From Phycisphaerales bacterium (GTDB taxonomy: Bacteria > Planctomycetota > Phycisphaerae > Phycisphaerales > UBA1924): a DNA stretch of 64,000 nt. Positions 8,332 through 15,429 of the stretch are shown one piece after another. The stretch lies in assembly GCA_030149165.1 (NCBI GenBank), contig JASBRY010000009.1:1-64000 (forward strand). The letters are read 5' to 3'. The translations under genes and the position numbers were made by a program. Each line of letters opens with the position of its first letter. Position 1 is the stretch's first letter. The notes under the pieces were generated by a model. It saw nothing but the letters and a program-made list of their open reading frames with translations. It was not told the origin of the DNA and did no database searches.

Positions 8332-9555
8332 TCATCCGCCCATCGAGACACCCAGACGACCCAGCAACCCATCAAACTGATCGAGATCATAAAACTCAAT
8401 CACCACCCGCCCCTTCTGCCGGCTCTTGTCCGTCTTAATCTTCACGCGTGTGCCCAACTGCTCACCAACGCGCACCTCAAGATCACGCAACACACTCAGC
8501 GCCCGTTCATCTTCAGGGTTTCCCCCCGAACTCGGAACACGCGCACCCGCTTCCCCGCTCTGCTCATCAGCTATCGCGCGTTCAAGTAGACGAACATTCC
8601 ATCCCTCCTTCATCGCGCGCGCTGCAAACTTGCGCTGCTTCTCAGGAGATCCGAGCGAAAGCAATACCTTGCCATGCCCCGGACTTAACGCACCACTCGA
8701 AACTAAGGTCTGCACCTCCGCAGGCAGTTCTAACAAGCGGACAATATTGGCCACCGAAGAACGCGACACCCCCACCGCCTTCGAGATCTTCTCCTGCGTC
8801 ATCCCGTACCGATCCGCCAGCGCCCGATACCCCTCCGCCAGTTCCACCGCATTGAGATCCTCGCGCTGGACATTCTCGATCAGCGCCAACTGCGCACTCG
8901 TCACATCATCCACATCCCGCACAATCGCAGGCACACTCTCCAAGCCCGCCACCCGAGATGCCCGCCAGCGCCGTTCACCCGCGATCAACTCAAACTCAAC
9001 ACCTTCTACAGTGCCCGCACCCGAAACCCGCCGCACGACGATCGGCTGCATCACCCCATGCGATCCGATCGACGCCGCCAACTCCGCAATCGAGTCCTCA
9101 TCAAACATCCGCCTCGGCTGATCTCGATTCACCCCAATCGCACCCACCCCAATCTCCACAATCCGCTCTCCAGCCACACGCAAATCGCCATCGGAAACCG
9201 ACGCCTCAATAACCGTAACATCAGCAGATACAGGGGTTTGCAAAGACTGGGCACCAACCAAAGCCGCGCGTTCATCCGCTTCAACCGCCGATCCCACCCG
9301 GGCATCAGCGCTTCCCCCGCCACCAGTACCCCCTCCGCCGTTCACTCCCGCACCCCCGCCATCAGCACCACCAACAGCACCACCAGATTCGCCGCCAACT
9401 GCAGTGGAGTTATCAGACCTAGAAGAGTGTTCTATATCCACCGCCACAGGCGCATCCACCAGCGCACTCAACCCGCGCCCAAGCCGCGACCGCTTCGCGC
9501 GAGTTCGAGTCTTCTTCACCGCCGACTTGCCGTCATCCGATTTCTTTTCAGCCAT
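8332..9555 (-). CDS. parB: Chromosome-partitioning protein ParB
   Basis: CTP-dependent DNA clamp that loads at parS and helps segregate replication origins. The start is ATG at 9555 (MAEKKSDDGK), with GGAGG upstream; an earlier in-frame start would reach into the divergent Nudix gene's leader. In 407 residues: RLGRGLSAL at 24-32 is the ParA-activating N-terminal motif. A Gly/Ala-rich linker runs about 53-85. The nucleotide-binding motifs are GERRWRAS at 193-200 and ENVQREDLNAVE at 227-238. An HTH follows at about 252-275 (MTQEKISKAVGVSRSSVANIVRLL). The C-terminal dimerisation domain has a basic segment. parS sites lie 0.3-1 kb away. No parA is in the window, which is unusual since parA normally precedes parB. 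Confidence 0.95.
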   Translation of the reverse strand: MAEKKSDDGKSAVKKTRTRAKRSRLGRGLSALVDAPVAVDIEHSSRSDNSTAVGGESGGAVGGADGGGAGVNGGGGTGGGGSADARVGSAVEADERAALVGAQSLQTPVSADVTVIEASVSDGDLRVAGERIVEIGVGAIGVNRDQPRRMFDEDSIAELAASIGSHGVMQPIVVRRVSGAGTVEGVEFELIAGERRWRASRVAGLESVPAIVRDVDDVTSAQLALIENVQREDLNAVELAEGYRALADRYGMTQEKISKAVGVSRSSVANIVRLLELPAEVQTLVSSGALSPGHGKVLLSLGSPEKQRKFAARAMKEGWNVRLLERAIADEQSGEAGARVPSSGGNPEDERALSVLRDLEVRVGEQLGTRVKIKTDKSRQKGRVVIEFYDLDQFDGLLGRLGVSMGG

Positions 9556-9632
9556 TGTGATCCGCCTCCATGCAATCCGCCGCTCAAAACCCGCGGCTTG
9601 TACCAGCGCCAACCCCAACCTACCATCACCCC

Positions 9633-10184
9633 ATGGCACACAAAAACCAATCCGAGCTCATTGCCCGAGGACTTATCCTACACCAATCACACGCCCTGAT
9701 GTGCCGAAATACCAAGTCCAACTTCTACTATCTCCCAGGCGGACACATCGAGTTCGCCGAACCCGCTGCTGACGCCCTCAAACGCGAACTCCAAGAAGAA
9801 GCCGCCGTCGACATCACCGTAGGCCCCCTGCTGCTCACCACCGAAAACACCTTCAACGACGGCAAACAGGATCACCACGAGATCAATCTCGTGTTCCATG
9901 TGGAACAACTCAACGGCGTCAAACTCGCCGCCACTGGATCCAGCACCGAATCCACAAGCAGTGGGGACCTCCGCCCTGAAATCGAGTCTCAAGAATCCGG
10001 CATCGATTTCGATTGGATCGATCTCGCCGCCGTCGCGGATATGGATATCCGACCGCTCCAGATCAAGGCCTGGCTCGCCAGCGGCGGCGCCCTCGCCTCT
10101 GATCTCATCGCCGAAAACCAACAGCCGAGCTCCAACCCCTACCTCGGCATCGCCCCACATCTCGCCAGCTTCGAGATCTCCTAA
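9633..10184 (+). CDS. Nudix hydrolase
   Basis: Nudix enzymes cleave nucleoside diphosphates linked to another moiety. I chose ATG 9633 (MAHKNQSEL) because it fits the beta-strand start of the fold; the frame opens earlier without a better start. The Nudix box is complete apart from one substitution: GGHIEFAEPAADALKRELQE at 36-55 followed by EA, giving the RExxEE core with Ala where Gly is usual. An acidic linker lies around residues 100-125. The protein has 183 residues. Substrate unknown. Codons 88-92 (F-H-V-E-Q) contain a parS-like palindrome at 9892-9907. It is divergent from parB across 77 bases. Confidence 0.85.
   Translation: MAHKNQSELIARGLILHQSHALMCRNTKSNFYYLPGGHIEFAEPAADALKRELQEEAAVDITVGPLLLTTENTFNDGKQDHHEINLVFHVEQLNGVKLAATGSSTESTSSGDLRPEIESQESGIDFDWIDLAAVADMDIRPLQIKAWLASGGALASDLIAENQQPSSNPYLGIAPHLASFEIS
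9892..9907. other. parS-like site inside the Nudix gene
   Basis: TGTTCCATGTGGAACA, one base from the perfect palindrome found twice downstream. It encodes F-H-V-E-Q in the Nudix protein. It is probably a ParB loading site, weaker because of the central mismatch. Confidence 0.7.
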
Positions 10185-10445
10185 AGCGTCGATGAACCGG
10201 CTTGACCCCCTGCCACTCACCCAAAAACACTGTTTAGAGCTCATAAACACATCTCACCGCCGTTTTAGGAACCAAATTGTTCCACGTGGAACAATTGAAA
10301 TGTCATCCAGGGGTGTGACTGCTGGCGGCTAGATCCCAGCCGACGGAGTTTGGTTGGTGAGCTCGTGGTAGGGGGCTGAACCCAATTCTGAGGCATTCTG
10401 GGATTGGGGTTGATTCGGGATCTGATCCGTCCGATACCCGGCGAC
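10185..10445. other. Candidate replication-origin region (GC-skew switch, parS)
   Basis: Noncoding stretch of about 260 bases between the Nudix and kinase genes. To its left the plus strand is C-rich over both plus- and minus-strand genes; to its right it is G-rich over both. The switch falls at about 10.25-10.35 kb. C-to-G in the reading direction is the change expected at an origin, not a terminus. The region holds a perfect parS at 10278-10293 and an imperfect palindrome around GAGCTC at about 10230-10248 (TGTTTA...TAAACA). I find no consensus DnaA boxes (TTATCCACA) and no dnaA gene nearby, so the exact initiation site is not fixed. Confidence 0.65.
10278..10293. other. parS site (perfect palindrome)
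   Basis: TGTTCCACGTGGAACA. The symmetry extends three bases on each side, giving a 22-base perfect palindrome at 10275-10296. It matches the known parS consensus GTTYCACGTGRAAC. It is intergenic and sits at the strand-bias switch. Confidence 0.88.
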
Positions 10446-11333
10446 ATGCCGAGTGATTCGAATCCATCTGAGCGCCCCCACCGATCTCGATCCGGAGATC
10501 CGTTGGGATCCGGCGGCGATCGATTGTTCCACGTGGAACAATTGGGAGTGGTCGAGCAGCTCGATCGGATCGGGTCGGCGACGGCGTCACTCTCGGCGGA
10601 GCTCGATGAGATCTGCTTGGAGGATCTGGATCGGATGACCAAGGCGCGGATGTTCGCGCACGAGGTGAACAATCTGGTGGTGGGGATCTCCGGCCGCGCG
10701 GAGCGTGCTCGGCAGAGTGGGGATGCGGCGATGACTCAGCAGGCACTCGAGATCGCTGCGGATCTGGGGGTTCAGATTCGCGGATTGTGCTCGGCGTTTT
10801 TGGATGAGTTTGAGCTTGGAACAGGATACGTAGAACATTCACAAGTGCTTGGTATACAGGAGTTTGCATCTCTTTCGGCGACTGAATATTTGGGTATTGA
10901 GCGGGTTCAATGGGTCGTTGAGATAGATGACTCGATCGATGATGTTGGTGGGATTCCGATGGGGGCGGGGATGTTTGGGCAGGTGCTCATCAATCTCTAT
11001 CGCAACGCGTTGGCGGGGATTGCTCGCGGGATGGAGAGTGGGTTTGCAAATGGGATAGCAAGTGGTGTTGAGCGTGGGGGGGATTCAGCCGGGACGATTC
11101 GGTTGCGGGTGATGCGGCTGGATGGGAATTGTGGTGTTGATGGGCGCAGTGGGGTGCTGGTGCGGGTGGAGGATTCTGGTGTTGGGTTTGATGGGGATGA
11201 TGTGGTAAGTGGTGGGGGGTATGGGTTGGGGTTGAAGGTCTGCCGAGCGTTGTGCGGTCAGCGCGGGGGGCGTGTGGAGGTGGGATCGTCGGCGATGCTC
11301 GGGGGCGGGCGCGTTGATGTTGTGTTTGTTTGA
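10446..11333 (+). CDS. Sensor histidine kinase, cytoplasmic
   Basis: Predicted two-component kinase. A DHp-like segment has RMFAHEVNNLVVGISGRAE with the putative phospho-acceptor H72, and an HATPase domain follows: N-box GQVLINLYRNALAGIA, G1 VEDSGVGFDG and G2 GYGLGLKVCRALC near the C-terminus. No TM segment or sensor domain is visible, so it is probably soluble. The start is uncertain: ATG 10446 has no good Shine-Dalgarno, and a TTG at 10404 is also in frame. The 70 residues before the DHp domain are low-complexity and carry F-H-V-E-Q encoded by a perfect parS. No response regulator is adjacent. Bases about 10790-10940 are less G-biased than the rest. Confidence 0.75.
   Translation: MPSDSNPSERPHRSRSGDPLGSGGDRLFHVEQLGVVEQLDRIGSATASLSAELDEICLEDLDRMTKARMFAHEVNNLVVGISGRAERARQSGDAAMTQQALEIAADLGVQIRGLCSAFLDEFELGTGYVEHSQVLGIQEFASLSATEYLGIERVQWVVEIDDSIDDVGGIPMGAGMFGQVLINLYRNALAGIARGMESGFANGIASGVERGGDSAGTIRLRVMRLDGNCGVDGRSGVLVRVEDSGVGFDGDDVVSGGGYGLGLKVCRALCGQRGGRVEVGSSAMLGGGRVDVVFV
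10525..10540. other. parS site inside the kinase gene
   Basis: TGTTCCACGTGGAACA, with symmetry extending two more bases each side (10523-10542). It is the second perfect copy, 247 bases from the first, embedded in codons for F-H-V-E-Q. Confidence 0.88.
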
Positions 11334-11387
11334 GTGATTGCGATCGTAAGCGAGTTGATTGAGACGCGTTTGTGTTAGTGCGCTGAT

Positions 11388-11407
11388 GCGGGGGAGGTTT
11401 CCCCCGC
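11388..11407. terminator. GC-rich hairpin between convergent genes
   Basis: GCGGGGG and CCCCCGC pair around a 6-base loop, between the convergent kinase and 534-residue genes. There is no T-run on either side. A second repeat (TGCTTTG...CAAAGCA) lies near 11454-11477. It is probably a bidirectional transcription end. Confidence 0.45.
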
Positions 11408-11502
11408 ACCCCCTCTTGAAGAGTTTGCTATTGAGTGCGTTTTGGTTTGTTCATGCTTTGCCCTACGGGTCAAAGCAGGGCACCCGCCCCGAGTTGATGT
11501 GA

Positions 11503-13107
11503 TTAGGGGAGGTCTTCTTCGGGGATGTAGAGTTGTTTGGGATTGCCGAAGGGGAGTGGATAGAGGACCCAGTCGGTAGGGGGGGGTTGAGTGTTCTCGG
11601 CTTGTGATTGTGATATGAAGCGCGGTGTGTATGGGATTGTGTATGGAGCGGCGTCGTCGGGGCCGCCGTGGTGCTTTGTGATTAAGCGTTGTGTGGCGTT
11701 GTTATCCTCGCGGTTGTCTCCGGTGGAGTAGAGGACTGGTCCGGATGGTGAGCGTTTGTAGAGGAGTTGCTTTCCGGTGAACTCATCGAGGAGTATGCGC
11801 TCGGGAAGGTTGAGTTGGTCGAGTGACTCGGGGTACTCGTTGCGGGTGTTGTGGTAGATGTGGAGTGCGATGGCGATTCTGGTGGCGCGGAGTTGTTGGT
11901 TGATATCTCGGTATCGTGCTGGGATTCTGGTTAATGCATTCGCGATTGTGCCGAGGAGTGGATCGGTGACTTTGTTGAGTTTTGTTCTATTCACTTCATA
12001 AACATCAGTAGGGTTCGAGATGAAGTTGTTGAAGATTGTGTTGGATTGCTCAGCGATTTGTTTATTCAGTTTGTTGTAGATGTGTAGTGGTTGTTGAATG
12101 GATGGTCCGAGTTGGGTGTCGGGTAGGTTGGCTGGTGGGTTTTCGATGGAGAGTCCGCGCTGGCCAGTGAGTTTGAGAGTTTGCTCGAAGAGAGAAATTC
12201 TGCCGTCTTGTCCCGCGAATCTTCTGAATTTGTCGTGGAACTGGAGTGCTTCGCCTTCCCACTCATAGTAGATGGGATCGTATTGCGCGAGTGCTTGATC
12301 GAGTCGTGCGAGTTGTTCTGTGGTGAATTTCGCTTGGTTGTTGGCGAGTCCCCAGCGGACGAGATCGGTTGCTTTGTCGAGTATGGCGATCTGCACGAGT
12401 TGGTGAATCGCGGTTGGGTAGTGCACGGAGAGTTTGGCGAGTTCAATAGTAGCGGTGGTGTAGCGGAGGTAGTCGTTGGGGTTGTTGTTGAGCAGGGCGC
12501 TTACGGCTGCTGTTTGAAGATGGTTGGTTGCGCTGCGAGATTGACCAAGATCACCGTAGAGTGCGCCAATGACTGGAGGGTTTGGGTGCGGAGTTGGATC
12601 CCAGAATTCATCTTCCAGATCATATTTGATCATGGCACTGTGCTCGTATGGATCGGTTCCCATGTAGAGACCGATTCCCATCACGGGTTTGTTCGCTGCG
12701 GTTGCGAGTCGATCGGTGATGTCGCGGAAGCGTTGTGATTTGTATTCGTCTTTATGAACATCCCATAGGAGGTCTTCTTCTGGGAAGAAGCCGGTAGGGA
12801 GATTGAGGGTGTAGTCGAGGTTGGCGAGCCAGGTGTCTACAAGGATTGGCCAGGCTTTGTCTTCATCTGGGATGGTGCTGAGCCAGTTGTTGTAGCTGGT
12901 GGCGGGGTTCCATTGTTTGGTGCCGTCGGGGAGGGTGATCCAGGGGGACCAGTTGTTGTGGGTGATCTTGGACCAGTCGGGGGTGAGGAGTGTTTGTTCT
13001 TGTGGAGTGAGGGGTTTGGTGTGGAAGTAGTTGAAGTAGGTCCACAGCGCGGCGGTGGTAAAGAAGACAACGAGTACAGCGGTGGTGATGACGATGGGCT
13101 TCTTCAT
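11503..13107 (-). CDS. Hypothetical exported or membrane-anchored protein
   Basis: 534 residues from ATG 13107 (MKKPIVITTAVLVVFFTTAALW), a signal-anchor-like N-terminus with a Lys-rich start and a hydrophobic stretch at 4-22. Upstream in-frame starts add about 92 implausible residues. The remainder is hydrophilic, Asn/Thr/His-rich and mostly helical, with a late segment RIAIALHIYHNTRNEYPESLDQL that resembles the end of planctomycete secreted proteins of unknown function. The C-terminus is Pro-rich, ending KQLYIPEEDLP. I recognise no catalytic motif. Its Asn/Thr-rich composition partly reflects the G-biased plus strand: the coding strand here is C-rich. Confidence 0.7.
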   Translation of the reverse strand: MKKPIVITTAVLVVFFTTAALWTYFNYFHTKPLTPQEQTLLTPDWSKITHNNWSPWITLPDGTKQWNPATSYNNWLSTIPDEDKAWPILVDTWLANLDYTLNLPTGFFPEEDLLWDVHKDEYKSQRFRDITDRLATAANKPVMGIGLYMGTDPYEHSAMIKYDLEDEFWDPTPHPNPPVIGALYGDLGQSRSATNHLQTAAVSALLNNNPNDYLRYTTATIELAKLSVHYPTAIHQLVQIAILDKATDLVRWGLANNQAKFTTEQLARLDQALAQYDPIYYEWEGEALQFHDKFRRFAGQDGRISLFEQTLKLTGQRGLSIENPPANLPDTQLGPSIQQPLHIYNKLNKQIAEQSNTIFNNFISNPTDVYEVNRTKLNKVTDPLLGTIANALTRIPARYRDINQQLRATRIAIALHIYHNTRNEYPESLDQLNLPERILLDEFTGKQLLYKRSPSGPVLYSTGDNREDNNATQRLITKHHGGPDDAAPYTIPYTPRFISQSQAENTQPPPTDWVLYPLPFGNPKQLYIPEEDLP

Positions 13108-13333
13108 TGGGGGGATGGTACGGGATTGGGTGTGATGGTGCGGCAAGATTTGCGTATTACGGAGTTCGGGGTCGACGATGAGAGTCTCGGAAATGTGTTG
13201 TAAACCGAACTGATACTGCAGGGGTGGGGGAATTGTTTCGAAATGAGGGTTCTTTCGCCGCATCTTTGTGTGGCGCTCGTCGGTGTGGCCGGCGGGTGAA
13301 ATCTGTGGCTCACTTGAAGTGGAGTGATGAGCG

Positions 13334-15331
13334 ATGAACTTGACGATTCGGATGAAGTTGGCGATGGGCTTTGGGTTCATCATTGTGATGTTGGTGATGC
13401 TTGTTGGGGTTGTGCGTTTTAAGACGCAGGCTTCTGATGGGTTGTTGCAGTCTTCGTCTGAGGCCGTGGAGTTGAGTTTGGCGTTGCAGGGTGAGATTCA
13501 TCACGCGTTGTCGATGCATCGTGGGTACATGATTTTGGGTCTTGAGGCGCTTGCTGATGAGCGTTTGGAGGCGTGGGATCTGATTGATGGGTACATGCGT
13601 GAAATGGATACGCTGGCGGTGAGCTGGGATGATCCGGCGCTTGTTGGTCAGTATGAACAGTTCAAGACGGTGATGGCGGACTTCCGCATTGCGCAGCAGC
13701 AGATCGCGGATGTGAGCTGGACTGATCGGGATCTTCCTGCGAATGTGCAGTACTTTGATGTTGCTGAGCCGTTTGGCGAAGAGATGGTGGCGCGCTTGCA
13801 GGCGATCCTTGATGAAGAGGAGTCGCTCGCGGCGAGTGCTGAGCGGAAACTTTTGGTTCGTCGCGTGACTGAGGCGGAGGGGCATTTGCTCAAGAGTCGA
13901 AACGCGATCGCGGCGTACTTGGGGTCTGGGAAGGAAGAGCACTTTGAGCGGATCGGTTCGTGCTTGGCGGCTTGTCAGGCGTCGGTGGATCGATTGATGA
14001 CGATGACTGGTTTGTTTACTCCATCACAGCAGAAGAACTTCGATGCGTACATTGAGGCGCGGGAGACATTTATTGCGGAGGCGAAGGAAGCGGTAGCGAT
14101 TCGCAGCAGTGATGAGTTCTGTGTGTCGGAGACGATTTGTTTGAATACGGTGACGCCTTTGGCGATTGAAGCTGCGGATCTGATGAAAGTGATCGCGGAT
14201 CGTCAGTCTGAGTTTAAGGATGAGGCGATTGCTGAGTTTGAGCAGGCGAGTGCTTCAATGCTGGCAACTGTGCAGGCGGTTGGCTTTGGCGCGATCGCGG
14301 CATCGACATTGATCGCGTTCTTCTTGAGCAGCTCGATCACGAAGCGTTTGAAGGCGGTGATGGAGTACGCATCTAAGATTGCGGATCGTGATCTGAGTAT
14401 GGATGCGCTTGAGATGAAGTCGGGCGATGAGATTGGTCAGCTTGCTGGCAAGGTCAATGAGATGAAGGACTCGTTGAAGTTCGTGATTAGCGATGTGTTG
14501 AGCTCGACGCAGATGGTCGCGAGCTCGTCTACGGAACTGGCGGCGAGCGCTGAGCAGATGGCGAGCGGCATCGAGATCCAGAATCAGCAGACGCAGCAGG
14601 TTGCTGCGGCCGTGGAAGAGATGTCGCAATCGGTCGCGGAGGTCGCGGCGAAGTCATCGGATGCGACGACGGCATCGGAAGAATCGCAGGCGCTTGCGGA
14701 GGAGGGCGGTCAGATTGTGCAGAACACGGTCGATGAGATGCAGGGCATCGCGACTGAGGTGCAATCCAGCGCGAACACGATCAATGAGCTTGGCGCCAAA
14801 TCCAAGACCATTGGTGAGATCATTTCCGTCATTAATGACATCGCGGAGCAAACGAACCTGCTTGCACTCAACGCGGCGATTGAAGCGGCGCGTGCGGGTG
14901 AGCACGGTCGTGGGTTTGCGGTCGTTGCGGACGAGGTCCGTAAACTTGCGGAGCGCACGACTGAAGCGACGGAAGAGGTTTCGGTCTCGATCCGTGGTAT
15001 TCAGGGCGAGACGAGCACGGCGGTGGAGCTGATTGAGAACGGCTCGAAGCGCGTCGGGCGCGGTGTTGAACTCGCGTCGAGTGCGGGTCAGGCGCTGCAG
15101 AGCATTGTCTCTGGTTCGCAGGGCGTTCAGCAGATGGTGCGTGATATCGCGGCGGCTGCAGGAGAGCAGACGGCGGCGGCGGATGAGATCGCTCGCGCGG
15201 TTGAGGGCATCAACACGGTGACCAATCAGTCCGCGGAGAGCGCCTCGCAGTCTTCGATCGCGGCGGCGGACCTGGCGAAGCAGGCGGAGCAGCTGCAGGA
15301 GCTGGTTTCGCGCTTTAAGCTTGAGGCGTGA
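13334..15331 (+). CDS. Methyl-accepting chemotaxis protein
   Basis: Transmembrane chemoreceptor of 665 residues. TM1 is at about 8-28 ([17 protein letters not shown]). A helical extracytoplasmic sensor of about 285 residues follows; its paired helices resemble HBM or other four-helix sensors. TM2 is at about 310-332, followed by a HAMP domain and the long signalling coiled coil. The hairpin tip is canonical: [20 protein letters not shown] then [18 protein letters not shown]. There is no C-terminal CheR-tethering pentapeptide. The start ATG 13334 follows a TGGAG element. With the flagellin at 60.4-61.3 kb it indicates a motile, chemotactic cell. No che genes are nearby. A terminator follows at 15361. 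Confidence 0.93.
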   Translation: MNLTIRMKLAMGFGFIIVMLVMLVGVVRFKTQASDGLLQSSSEAVELSLALQGEIHHALSMHRGYMILGLEALADERLEAWDLIDGYMREMDTLAVSWDDPALVGQYEQFKTVMADFRIAQQQIADVSWTDRDLPANVQYFDVAEPFGEEMVARLQAILDEEESLAASAERKLLVRRVTEAEGHLLKSRNAIAAYLGSGKEEHFERIGSCLAACQASVDRLMTMTGLFTPSQQKNFDAYIEARETFIAEAKEAVAIRSSDEFCVSETICLNTVTPLAIEAADLMKVIADRQSEFKDEAIAEFEQASASMLATVQAVGFGAIAASTLIAFFLSSSITKRLKAVMEYASKIADRDLSMDALEMKSGDEIGQLAGKVNEMKDSLKFVISDVLSSTQMVASSSTELAASAEQMASGIEIQNQQTQQVAAAVEEMSQSVAEVAAKSSDATTASEESQALAEEGGQIVQNTVDEMQGIATEVQSSANTINELGAKSKTIGEIISVINDIAEQTNLLALNAAIEAARAGEHGRGFAVVADEVRKLAERTTEATEEVSVSIRGIQGETSTAVELIENGSKRVGRGVELASSAGQALQSIVSGSQGVQQMVRDIAAAAGEQTAAADEIARAVEGINTVTNQSAESASQSSIAAADLAKQAEQLQELVSRFKLEA

Positions 15332-15360
15332 TCCCTCGCTGAGTTTGTTTATAAGTTTGA

Positions 15361-15389
15361 GGACCCTCGTCATGGACGGGGGTTCTTTT
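15361..15389 (+). terminator. Terminator of the chemoreceptor gene
   Basis: An 11-pair stem (GGACCCTCGTC with GACGGGGGTTC, including G-T pairs) around ATG, followed by TTTT. It lies 30 bases after the chemoreceptor stop. Confidence 0.7.
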
Positions 15390-15429
15390 CTATTTTGAAT
15401 GTTGTGTTGGGATCGGGTACAACTGGTGG

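Noticed and set aside
10185..10445. DnaA-box cluster
   Set aside because: No TTATCCACA or one-mismatch cluster was found by eye; the origin call rests on skew and parS only. A lone TTGTCCACA at about 45092 lies far away.
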